Positions 32,180 through 40,616 of a DNA stretch of 64,000 nt are shown piece after piece (position 1 is the first letter of the stretch; every line of letters begins with the position of its first letter). Origin of the DNA: Aureispira sp963837355 (GTDB lineage Bacteria; Bacteroidota; Bacteroidia; Chitinophagales; Saprospiraceae); the NCBI GenBank assembly GCA_963837355.1, contig CAWIMY010000003.1:1-64000 (forward strand). Reading direction: 5' to 3'. Both the position numbers and the translations under genes were made by a program. The notes under the pieces are model-generated. The model searched no databases and was not told where the DNA came from. It saw only the letters and a list, made by a program, of their open reading frames with translations.

Positions 32180-33823
32180 ATGGAAACACCAATAAAGATT
32201 GATATAGATTTTAATAGAAACGAAGATACGAACAAGCTGGAGATTGCCAAAATGCGCCGCTTGCTCAAAAACATCGGTCTAGGTGGTGGCCAAATGAAAA
32301 TTGATAAGCTCCACAAAAAAGGAAAAATGACGGCGCGCGAACGCGTGGCTTATTTGATTGATGACGATTCTAAATTCTTAGAGATTGGTGCCTTTGCCGG
32401 CTACGGTATGTATGCCGAGTACGGTGGTTGCCCTGCGGGTGGCGTTGTAGGTGGCATTGGCTATGTAAAAGGTCGCCAATGTATGATTATTGCCAATGAT
32501 GCCACCGTCAAAGCAGGCGCTTGGTTTCCTATTACTGGAAAGAAAAACCTACGCTTTCAAGAGATTGCGATGGAAAACCGCTTGCCAACTATCTATTTAG
32601 TGGATTCAGCGGGTGTTTTCTTGCCGATGCAAGACGAGATTTTTGCCGATAAAGAACACTTTGGACGTATTTTCCGAAACAATGCGCAGATGTCTAGCCA
32701 AGGCATTCCACAAATTGCGGCTATTATGGGCAGTTGTGTGGCAGGTGGCGCCTACTTGCCGATTATGTCCGATGAAGCCTTAATCGTCGAAGGGACTGGT
32801 TCTATTTTCTTAGCAGGCCCTTATTTGGTAAAAGCCGCTATTGGCGAAACGGTAGACAAAGAAACCTTAGGAGGGGCAAGTACTCAAAGCGAAATTTCTG
32901 GGGTCACGGATTACAAGATGCCCGACGATAAAACTTGCTTGGATACCATTCGAGATTTGGTGGATAAATTTGGGGAGTTTGACAAAGCAGGGTTTTCTAG
33001 AGTAGAACCCCAAGAACCTAAAGAAGATCCCAATGAGTTGTATGGCATCTTCCCTGCCGAGCGCTCTAAGCCTTACAATACCAAAGAAATACTCAAGCGT
33101 TTAGTAGATAATTCGGAGTATACCGAATACAAAGAAGGCTACGGCAAAACCATCCTGTGTGCTTATGCCCGTATTGATGGTTGGGCGGTGGGTATCGTGG
33201 CCAACAACCGCCAAGTGGTCAAAAATGCCAAAGGCGAAGTACAGTTTGGAGGCGTTATTTACTCCGATTCTGCGGACAAAGCCGCACGGTTTATTATGAA
33301 TTGTAACCAAAAGAAAATACCCTTGGTGTTTTTGCACGATGTCACGGGCTTTATGGTTGGTACACGCTCCGAGCACGGCGGCATCATCAAAGATGGCGCT
33401 AAAATGGTATCGGCAGTGTCTAACTCAACGGTGCCTAAATTTTCGATTGTGATGGGCAATTCTTACGGAGCAGGCAACTACGCCATGTGTGGCAAAGCCT
33501 ACGATCCGCGCTTGATTGTCGCGTGGCCCAGTGCCAAAATTGCCGTTATGGGCGGTTCACAGGCAGCAAAAGTCTTGTTACAAATCCAAACAGCTTCTCA
33601 AAAATCCAAAGGCGATGAAATCACGCCTGAGGACGAAAAAGCCTTGCTAGACAAGATTACTGCCCGCTACGACGAGCAAACCACGCCCTATTACGCCGCG
33701 TCGCGACTGTGGGTCGATGCCATCATTGATCCATTGGATACGCGTTTTGTAATTTCGCAAGGCATTGAAGCCGCGAATAATGCCCCTGTGGCCAAATTCA
33801 ACCCTGGCATTATTCAAACCTAA
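32180..33823 (+). CDS. acyl-CoA carboxylase carboxyltransferase (beta) subunit, methylcrotonyl-/propionyl-CoA carboxylase type
   Basis: 547 residues, the full length for the beta chain of biotin-dependent acyl-CoA carboxylases. Two crotonase-fold halves are visible: the N-terminal carboxyltransferase half (MTARERVAYLIDD, YGGCPAGGVVGGIGYVKG, MGSCVAGGAYLPIMSDEA, GPYLVKAAIGE) binding the acyl-CoA, and the C-terminal half (IPLVFLHDVTGFMVGT, GNSYGAGNYAMCG, VAWPSAKIAVMGG) that holds carboxybiotin. The SGVFLP/DKETLGGA style is closest to methylcrotonyl-CoA carboxylase (leucine breakdown), but propionyl-CoA cannot be excluded. The biotin-carrying alpha chain is not in the window. Confidence 0.9.
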   Translation: METPIKIDIDFNRNEDTNKLEIAKMRRLLKNIGLGGGQMKIDKLHKKGKMTARERVAYLIDDDSKFLEIGAFAGYGMYAEYGGCPAGGVVGGIGYVKGRQCMIIANDATVKAGAWFPITGKKNLRFQEIAMENRLPTIYLVDSAGVFLPMQDEIFADKEHFGRIFRNNAQMSSQGIPQIAAIMGSCVAGGAYLPIMSDEALIVEGTGSIFLAGPYLVKAAIGETVDKETLGGASTQSEISGVTDYKMPDDKTCLDTIRDLVDKFGEFDKAGFSRVEPQEPKEDPNELYGIFPAERSKPYNTKEILKRLVDNSEYTEYKEGYGKTILCAYARIDGWAVGIVANNRQVVKNAKGEVQFGGVIYSDSADKAARFIMNCNQKKIPLVFLHDVTGFMVGTRSEHGGIIKDGAKMVSAVSNSTVPKFSIVMGNSYGAGNYAMCGKAYDPRLIVAWPSAKIAVMGGSQAAKVLLQIQTASQKSKGDEITPEDEKALLDKITARYDEQTTPYYAASRLWVDAIIDPLDTRFVISQGIEAANNAPVAKFNPGIIQT

Positions 33824-33923
33824 ACAGTAGGTTGATTTATTTTTTGCATGATATATTTTCTATTACAGTACAATACATAGGGCGCAACCACCATTGTGCC
33901 CTATGTTTATTCTCAGGACTACC

Positions 33924-34769
33924 ATGAAGCTGCTCAACAAGATCTTTCTCAACGATAAGGTCATCTTGTTTTTAATTTGTGTCAACGCCTTGATTATTTT
34001 TCTACAGGGCTTTCCTCTAACGGTTTTTGGGTTGCCTATACAGCTGGTCTTCAGAGGTGTTGATGACTTTATTACCTTCTGTTTCTTATTAGAAATTTTG
34101 GTCAAAAGCCGTTATTTTGGCTGGCGCGAATACCTGAAATCTGGCTGGAATAAATTGGATGTCTTATTGATCCTCTGCTCCCTGCCGCCCTTAATTGCGC
34201 GCTTTGTTATTGATATAGGAGCGGCTGACATCGGCTTTTTGTTGATTTTCCGTGTGTTGAGAATCTTCAAATTTTTCCGCTTCATTCAGTTTTTTCCACA
34301 AGTAGAGCATATTTTTCGCTCGGTGCGTGAAGCGTTACGGGCTTCGTTTGTGGTGTTGGTGGCCTTTTTTACCTTGGTCTTCATTGCGGCCATTTTCTCT
34401 TGTTATTTATACCAAGACCTAGCGCCGCAGTATTTTGGGGATCCTTTGGTTTCGTACTATAGCATGTTCAAAGTCTTCACGATTGAAGGATGGAACACGA
34501 TTCCCGATGAAATTTGTGTGGGGATGACAACGTCCCAAGCATTTTTTACAAAGTTTTACTTTATCTGTGCCTTGGTCTTGGGTGGCTTGATTGGCTTGTC
34601 TATTGTTAATTCTATTTTTGTAGATGCAATGGTGAGCGACAACAACGATGATTTGGAAGATCAAGTATTGGGCATGCAGGAAGATATAAGCGCGCTCAAT
34701 AAAAAAGTAGATCGCCTGTTGGAGTTGATGGAGCAACAACAGCCGCCTGCGGATAAAGGGCGAACTTAG
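33924..34769 (+). CDS. single-domain voltage-gated cation channel (NaChBac-like ion transporter)
   Basis: 281 residues with six membrane helices. S1 starts at VILFLICVNALIIFL. S4 carries spaced basic residues (FRVLRIFKFFRFIQFF), the voltage sensor. The pore loop is MFKVFTIEGWNTIPDEI, where the selectivity filter TIEGW replaces TLESW of NaChBac/NavAb. S6 is LVLGGLIGLSIVNSIFVDAM, and a C-terminal coiled coil (LEDQVLGMQEDISALNKKVDRL) holds the tetramer. It forms a homotetrameric Na+ or Ca2+ channel in the inner membrane. The start is ATG 33924; ATG 33903 is possible. Confidence 0.88.
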   Translation: MKLLNKIFLNDKVILFLICVNALIIFLQGFPLTVFGLPIQLVFRGVDDFITFCFLLEILVKSRYFGWREYLKSGWNKLDVLLILCSLPPLIARFVIDIGAADIGFLLIFRVLRIFKFFRFIQFFPQVEHIFRSVREALRASFVVLVAFFTLVFIAAIFSCYLYQDLAPQYFGDPLVSYYSMFKVFTIEGWNTIPDEICVGMTTSQAFFTKFYFICALVLGGLIGLSIVNSIFVDAMVSDNNDDLEDQVLGMQEDISALNKKVDRLLELMEQQQPPADKGRT

Positions 34770-34778
34770 TCCCTTCCA

Positions 34779-34816
34779 TAAAAAAACAGGACGCTTCCTT
34801 GTCGGTTACGCCCTGT
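34779..34816 (-). terminator. Rho-independent terminator of the 34851-38321 gene
   Basis: On the minus strand ACAGGGCG pairs with CGTCCTGT (one G-T pair) and is followed by seven T. Confidence 0.8.
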
Positions 34817-34850
34817 CTCCTATTCTGTAGCTTCATTATCATCGCTCGAC

Positions 34851-37800
34851 TTATGGTTGTGCTACCACTACTTTACTGCGCCATATTCCCTTGTCATTTT
34901 GAGCCATGAGCCAATACGCACCTGCTGCGACCTTTGGCAACTGAATTTCATAAGCGGATTGGTTCAGCCATACGTTATTTTCTTCGTACACTACCCTACC
35001 CAACGCATCTACCACGCGAATAGTCGTCGGCGATGCTTCTCCTTCATACACAAGATAAAACGTGCCATTGTTGGGATTGGGAAAGACCCCGTAATTTGGG
35101 GTTGTGGTTAGTTGTTGCTGCCCCAAGCAGAACGTTGCATCCAGTTGAATACTCGCTGTATCAGGACAATTGCCATTGGTAATATACTTGACGAGATAGG
35201 TGCCCGCTAAGGTATTCGAGACATCAATTTCCCCTGTACTCGTATTGACAAAAGTCACGCCCGCAGGGCTAGCACTGTAGGTTCCTGTACGGTTACTAGT
35301 TGCTCCTAATACAATATTATTCCCGCCATTAACACACACAAACGTGTCGGTATACGCAAAACTAGCCGAGTCGGCGAGGGCAATGGTGACTGTGGTGCTA
35401 TCGCTATTAGCACAAGTACCATTATTGACCCTATAAGTAACGGTATACGTCCCTAAAGGTGTCGCCAACAAGTCAAGTTCTCCCAAAGAGGCATTGACTA
35501 AAAGGCCAGTACTCCCTGAAAATTGCCCCCCTGTTGTGCCTGTAATTGTAGGACTCGGATTGGGTTCGCCCAAACAATAAACAGATTTAGCGAAAGCAAA
35601 AGCCGCACTAGGAGTAGCGAAGACCGTAAGCATTTGACTGCTGCTGTCGGGACAATTCCCATTAGTCCTATAAGTAATGGTATAAATTCCAGGGATCGAA
35701 AGCCCAAGGTCTATAATTCCTGCATTTAGATTATAGGCCAAGCCCAACGGAGTGCTCGTAAAGTTACCGCCTGTGGTCAGTCTCGTGGGAACAGCCGCAG
35801 GTTCGTTTTGACAATAACTAGCTTGGGGATAGGAAAAATTAGCGGAATCGGGGCTACCAATCGTAATCACAACGCTGCTTGTATCAGCGCAGTTACTAGT
35901 TCCTACTTGATAGAAAACCGTATAAGTTCCCGCTGTTGCGGCAGTTAGGTCAATTTGGCCAAATAAAATATCAATTGGCAAGCCATTGCTGCCGACAAAA
36001 CGGCCGCCTGTACTTCCTGTAATCGAAGGACTCGGGTTGGGCTCCCCTAAGCAATAGGTTGTTTTAGCGAACCCGAAAGCGGCACTAGGGGTAGGCGTTA
36101 TTATAATGGAAAGGGTGCGGCTATCGGGGCAAGTGCCCGTCGTGGTGTAAGTAATGGTATAGGTTCCTGCTGTAGAAGCCGATAGGTCTAGAACACCTGT
36201 ACTTAGATCGTAAGCCAACCCTGTAGGGCTGCTGGTAAAACTGCCTCCTGTAGTTCCTGTAAAGGTCGGTACGGCATCGGGCTCGCTTTGGCAGTAAGTA
36301 GTTTGCGGATAGGTAAACGTAGCGTCGTCTCTAGTTCCAATCGTCACCACCGTAGAATCAGTGGCCGAACAACTGGCTGTTAAACTATAAAACACGGTAT
36401 ACGTCCCTGCTGTAGAGGTATTCAAATCAAGTTCTCCTGAAAAGACGTTGATAATCAATCCTGCACGGCTACTAAAACGCCCGCCAGAAATCCCCGTAAT
36501 AGTTGGCTGAGGATTGGTAGCGCCAAGGCAGTACGCATTAGCTCCATAAGCAAAGCTGGCATTCGGAAAAGGATCAATGGTGATGGTTTCTGAATAGACC
36601 GTCGCGCAGAAACCAGCCGTTGTATACGTCACGATATAGGTTCCTGCTGTAGAAGCCCCAAAATCAATGGTTCCCGTTTGGCTGTTTAAAGCTAAGTTGT
36701 TACTGTTGGCGCTAAACGTTCCCCCTGAATTATTGATTAAAAAAGGCGTAATCGGTGGATCTGTGGCACAAAAACGAACGGCCCCATAGCTAAAACTAGC
36801 ATTATCAGGTGCCAAAACGGTAATCGTATCGGTATAGGTTACCTGACAAAGGTTGTTGATTGGATTGGTCACATAAGTCACCACATATACACCCGCTAAT
36901 GAGCGCTCTAAAATCAAAATACCCGTATTAGACAACGATAACCCCACTTGGTCAGCGGTCGCATTGCCAAAGCCTACACTCGGTAACTGCACGGGTCTTG
37001 GGCGACTAGAGTCATTCAAACAATAAGTATCCAAAGGATAATCAAAAATAAAGGAAGGCACACCGTCTATGTCTATATCAAAAGTACTAGAACTGGAACA
37101 AGGGTTGGTAGTCGTATAAATAATGGTGTAATTTCCTGTGTTAGAATTGGGCAAATCTATATTTCCTGTTGTGTTGTCAAGCGCCAAGCCAAAGGGAATA
37201 CTAAAAAAACTACCGCCTGCTTCGCCTGTAATTGTTGGAACAATCACTCCACCATTCTGACAATAATTGGTCGTATCATAGGCAAAACTCGCATCATCCA
37301 AGGTATCGACTTGGATCAGTACGGAATCAGTATTGGGACAACTGCCGTTAGTGGTATAAAACACCGTAAACTGATCGATCAAAGAGCCCGTTAAATTCAC
37401 TCTCCCCGTCAAAGAATCCAACGCGAGCCCTGCACTGCTGCTGAAACTCCCTCCTGAAAGCCCAGTAATCGTTGGGGTAGGGTCGTTGCCAAAACGGCAA
37501 TACACACTGTCGCCGTAGGCAAAACGGGCATCATCCGCAGGAAGTATCGTAATACTTTCATCAGAAAAAAAAGCACAAAACCCTGTCGTGACTCTAGTGA
37601 TAATGTAAGAACCAGGGACACTGGCACTCAAATCAATTACCCCCGTCGAAGGATCAAGAACCACCCCTACTGGAGCCGTAAAAAATCCAGCACTATCTCC
37701 TAAGATTACAGGAACAACATCGGGCTCATTCTGACAATACACTCTATTCCCTGGATAGATAAAAAAGGGACTGGCTCCCAGCGCAATCGCTACCTGCTGT

Positions 37801-38321
37801 GTACTGACCGCAGGGCAAGCGCCTCTAGTCGTGTAGGACACCGTGTAAACATTTACGGATGACCCACAGTTGGGATTACCAATAACCCCTGAGATTGAAT
37901 CCAAACACAGCGTATTAAAACCAGTTGGTTGAGAAGTAAAAATCCCTCCTGCTGTTGCTACGATTGGCGTATCGCTAATACCGAAGGAGCAATACACACT
38001 GTCCAAATAAGAAAAACTAGCATCGTCGGCCCCAATAATTTGTACGGTCGTCGTCGCCGTATCGTTGTTATTTAAATAAGAAACCGTATAACTCCCCGCT
38101 ATAGAAGCCGATACATCCAACAGACCAGAAGTTGGATTCAATACCAATCCTGTCGTGGAAAAAAAACTGCCGCCTGTAATTCCTATAATGCTTGGAGTAG
38201 GATCAGCACCATTGGTGCAATAGCTTGCTTGGGCATAACTAATAGTCGTTTGGGCATGGCTAGCACCTATCGCTAAACAATAGACTAGGCTAATAAGTAA
38301 GTAAAGGTATCCTATTTTCAT
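34851..38321 (-). CDS. secreted 13-repeat Ig-like surface protein with type IX secretion sorting domain
   Basis: 1156 residues. Signal peptide MKIGYLYLLISLVYCLAIGASHAQ, then about 13 tandem repeats of 80-90 residues. Each starts with an aromatic/YC motif (FSYLDSVYC, FAYGDSVYC, FTYPQTTYC...), then PTITGxxGGxFSS, GLxLD, TGxIDLxxS, GTYTVxY, and ends in xITI; the paired cysteines in each repeat suggest disulfides. The C-terminal ~75 residues (YGVFPNPNNGTFYL...GAYWLMAQNDKG) form the Por-type sorting domain that sends cargo through the type IX system to the surface. Likely an adhesin or fibre; no enzyme domain is present. Repeats 9-12 are the most alike and may vary in number. The start is ATG 38321, before the signal peptide. 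Confidence 0.88.
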   Translation of the reverse strand: MKIGYLYLLISLVYCLAIGASHAQTTISYAQASYCTNGADPTPSIIGITGGSFFSTTGLVLNPTSGLLDVSASIAGSYTVSYLNNNDTATTTVQIIGADDASFSYLDSVYCSFGISDTPIVATAGGIFTSQPTGFNTLCLDSISGVIGNPNCGSSVNVYTVSYTTRGACPAVSTQQVAIALGASPFFIYPGNRVYCQNEPDVVPVILGDSAGFFTAPVGVVLDPSTGVIDLSASVPGSYIITRVTTGFCAFFSDESITILPADDARFAYGDSVYCRFGNDPTPTITGLSGGSFSSSAGLALDSLTGRVNLTGSLIDQFTVFYTTNGSCPNTDSVLIQVDTLDDASFAYDTTNYCQNGGVIVPTITGEAGGSFFSIPFGLALDNTTGNIDLPNSNTGNYTIIYTTTNPCSSSSTFDIDIDGVPSFIFDYPLDTYCLNDSSRPRPVQLPSVGFGNATADQVGLSLSNTGILILERSLAGVYVVTYVTNPINNLCQVTYTDTITVLAPDNASFSYGAVRFCATDPPITPFLINNSGGTFSANSNNLALNSQTGTIDFGASTAGTYIVTYTTAGFCATVYSETITIDPFPNASFAYGANAYCLGATNPQPTITGISGGRFSSRAGLIINVFSGELDLNTSTAGTYTVFYSLTASCSATDSTVVTIGTRDDATFTYPQTTYCQSEPDAVPTFTGTTGGSFTSSPTGLAYDLSTGVLDLSASTAGTYTITYTTTGTCPDSRTLSIIITPTPSAAFGFAKTTYCLGEPNPSPSITGSTGGRFVGSNGLPIDILFGQIDLTAATAGTYTVFYQVGTSNCADTSSVVITIGSPDSANFSYPQASYCQNEPAAVPTRLTTGGNFTSTPLGLAYNLNAGIIDLGLSIPGIYTITYRTNGNCPDSSSQMLTVFATPSAAFAFAKSVYCLGEPNPSPTITGTTGGQFSGSTGLLVNASLGELDLLATPLGTYTVTYRVNNGTCANSDSTTVTIALADSASFAYTDTFVCVNGGNNIVLGATSNRTGTYSASPAGVTFVNTSTGEIDVSNTLAGTYLVKYITNGNCPDTASIQLDATFCLGQQQLTTTPNYGVFPNPNNGTFYLVYEGEASPTTIRVVDALGRVVYEENNVWLNQSAYEIQLPKVAAGAYWLMAQNDKGIWRSKVVVAQP

Positions 38322-38558
38322 AGAGCTAAGGTTGGAGAGGTGAACGGTGATTTTTGCTGTAAACGCCCTACTTGAAGAAATGTTTACCCAATCCTCTGTT
38401 TCGTATAAACAATTGACAATCATTAACCTATTCAAAAACTATACCTCCTGACTAGATTTAGAGGCGAGCGCGGTTGTTTTTGCTTTGTAAATTTCCTATT
38501 TTGCTGCTACCTAATTTTTGCTTGCCATCATCCCATTACTTTTTACAACGCCACTGAC

Positions 38559-39440
38559 ATGACTGTGCTTCAAGATTCTGAATTAATTCTCAATGCTGAC
38601 GGTAGTATTTACCACTTGGGCATCCGCCCCGAACACTTGGCCGAAACCATTATTTTGGTGGGCGATCCGCAACGGGTGGAGAAAGTCAGCCAGTATTTTG
38701 ATGCCATTGAATTTAAGCAACAGCGCCGTGAGTTTGTCACGTGTACAGGCCGTATTGGGCAGCAGCGCTTTACTTGTTTGGCAACAGGAATCGGGACAGA
38801 TAATATTGATATTGTCTTCAACGAATTGGATGCACTTGTCAATGTAGATTTAGAAACGCGGCAGCTCAAAGCCGAGCATCAAGCACTGACCTTTATTCGC
38901 TTAGGAACCTCAGGCTCTATTCGCGAAGATTTGCCTGTCGATTCTTTTTTAGTGGCTAATTATGGGATTGGTTTAGAGGGCTTATTGCTGTTCTACCAAC
39001 AAAACCGCGATGCGCTAACGGAAGAACTTAAACAACAATTTACCGCTTACTTGGAGCGCTTGGATTTTCAGTTTCCCATTACACCGACCTTTGCTTCGGC
39101 CGATGCGGATTTGGTAGCGCGTTTCCAAGGAGGGCCTTGGCGACAAGGCATTTCGATTACCGCAACAGGCTTTTACGCCCCTCAAAACCGTACTATTCGA
39201 GCCAAAACCGTAGTGTCTGATCTGTTTACCTTAATGCAGGATTTTTCCTTTCAGAACGATTTACGCATTACGAATTTAGAAATGGAAACCTCCGCGATTT
39301 ATGGTTTGGCCAATATTATGGGCCACCGCGCCTTGGCACTCAATGCCATTTTAGCAAATCGTCCTACAGGGCGTTTTTCGAGCGATCCCAAGGATATGGA
39401 GAAGCGCTTGATTCGTCAGTTTTTTGAGGCGTATTTATAA
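38559..39440 (+). CDS. nucleoside phosphorylase (uridine/purine phosphorylase family)
   Basis: 293 residues of the PNP_UDP_1 fold. Motifs are IILVGDPQRVEKVSQYFD (phosphate-binding start), LATGIGTDNIDIVFNELDAL, FIRLGTSGSI and NLEMETSAIYGLA, where the Glu-Met-Glu triad binds the ribose. It cleaves a nucleoside with phosphate to base and ribose 1-phosphate in salvage. The length and the GTDNIDIVFNELDAL pattern are closer to uridine phosphorylase-like enzymes of Bacteroidota than to trimeric purine enzymes; the exact base is not certain. Confidence 0.87.
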   Translation: MTVLQDSELILNADGSIYHLGIRPEHLAETIILVGDPQRVEKVSQYFDAIEFKQQRREFVTCTGRIGQQRFTCLATGIGTDNIDIVFNELDALVNVDLETRQLKAEHQALTFIRLGTSGSIREDLPVDSFLVANYGIGLEGLLLFYQQNRDALTEELKQQFTAYLERLDFQFPITPTFASADADLVARFQGGPWRQGISITATGFYAPQNRTIRAKTVVSDLFTLMQDFSFQNDLRITNLEMETSAIYGLANIMGHRALALNAILANRPTGRFSSDPKDMEKRLIRQFFEAYL

Positions 39441-39515
39441 GGAGTACTTAGCAAGGTGCTAGGGTGTTGATCTATTTGGTTTAGGAGTAGGGTTAACCTA
39501 TTGGACAAGTTTCTT

Positions 39516-40613
39516 TTACCAATTATTAATATAGGGAACGCTGCGCTCTACAAGGCGTATTTTTCCTTTGATTTCGCTGTTAACTAAGGGCGTTATCAAG
39601 CGCTCCTGATAGCCTTCTTGTCGGTAATGGCGACGTTCTGTGGCGGTCACTACTTTGAGATGAATGTTGAGTCCGTTGAGGATATTGTCGTTGTCTAGCT
39701 CCAAAAATAACTGGCTATACTTAGCCGCAGAGAACCGCCCAAAGGCGGCGGTAACGTTGCCTTCTGTTTCTAATTGTCGCCGATTGCCACGCTGGCTGTA
39801 CCAGCGATAAATAATGTTATCCCCTTGTGGGGGATTGACCGCGACGGCATAAGCCCCCAATGCCAAGCCCGCTAACAAATTCTGTCCCGCTATCTTCGCC
39901 GCCGAAGAGGCCAAAAATTTCTTCAATTCTTGGTTGTAATTTTCCAAGCCCTCCTGCCCAACCCCTATCCAATAGGCCCAACCCAACAACCGTTCTTCTA
40001 CGCGCTCTGATTGTTCTAACTGGGGCAATTTAACGCTTATCGTAGTGGTATGATCCTGTTGTAAGTTCGTTTTAGAAGCTACGCGTTCAGTGCGGCTTAA
40101 CAAGGTAGTTAAGTGCTGGCTCGTTTTGTACAAGATACGGCGGTAGCGCGTTTGATAGGTTGTATCGTAAACGGTAGTCTGCTCGATGCGGTAATTCGGG
40201 CGCAGGGTATCGACAACTGTTTTCCATTGGATATAAGGATCAAAATCGGCTCGGCTTTCTAAATAGGGAATGCGGCTGATTTTTAAGGCGATTTTTTTAG
40301 AGCCGCCCGAACGAATGCGGAAGGCATAAATAGCACGTTTTTGTACCACTAAGCGCTTCTGTAGTGCAGCCTCCGTTTGTTCTACGCGCCAGCGACTAGC
40401 CCCTTCGTAAATCGAAATTTCAACTTCTTTTAAAGAATTGCCTTTGAGGACTTGTAGGTCAAATAGGATTTGGTCGCCTTCTTCAAAGGCATAAAAAAAG
40501 CGCTGTTCCCCATTGATTTTGAATGTTTGCTCACTGACTAAAACGGCTTTTAAGGGGTTGCCCATTGCAACAACCGCCCAACTCCAAAACAGTAGTAACC
40601 ATAGCCCTTTCAT
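39516..40613 (-). CDS. secreted protein of unknown function, coupled to the PAS kinase
   Basis: 365 residues with a signal peptide (LWLLLFWSWAVVAMG). The N-terminal ~110 residues are a beta-rich domain (TFKINGEQRFFYAFEEGDQILFDLQVLKG, in the style of bacterial pre-peptidase C-like sandwiches), followed by an unrecognised mixed region with a hydrophobic, Ala-rich stretch around residue 240 (NLLAGLALGAYAVAV). It starts 3 bases after the stop of the histidine kinase, so the two are probably co-translated and functionally linked. No family was recognised. Confidence 0.72.
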   Translation of the reverse strand: MKGLWLLLFWSWAVVAMGNPLKAVLVSEQTFKINGEQRFFYAFEEGDQILFDLQVLKGNSLKEVEISIYEGASRWRVEQTEAALQKRLVVQKRAIYAFRIRSGGSKKIALKISRIPYLESRADFDPYIQWKTVVDTLRPNYRIEQTTVYDTTYQTRYRRILYKTSQHLTTLLSRTERVASKTNLQQDHTTTISVKLPQLEQSERVEERLLGWAYWIGVGQEGLENYNQELKKFLASSAAKIAGQNLLAGLALGAYAVAVNPPQGDNIIYRWYSQRGNRRQLETEGNVTAAFGRFSAAKYSQLFLELDNDNILNGLNIHLKVVTATERRHYRQEGYQERLITPLVNSEIKGKIRLVERSVPYINNW

Positions 40614-40616
40614 GGT

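Noticed and set aside
34851..38321. Regularly spaced repeats that could suggest a CRISPR array
   Set aside because: The repeats are ~255 bp, lie in one open frame and code for similar Ig-like domains; no short identical repeats with unique spacers.
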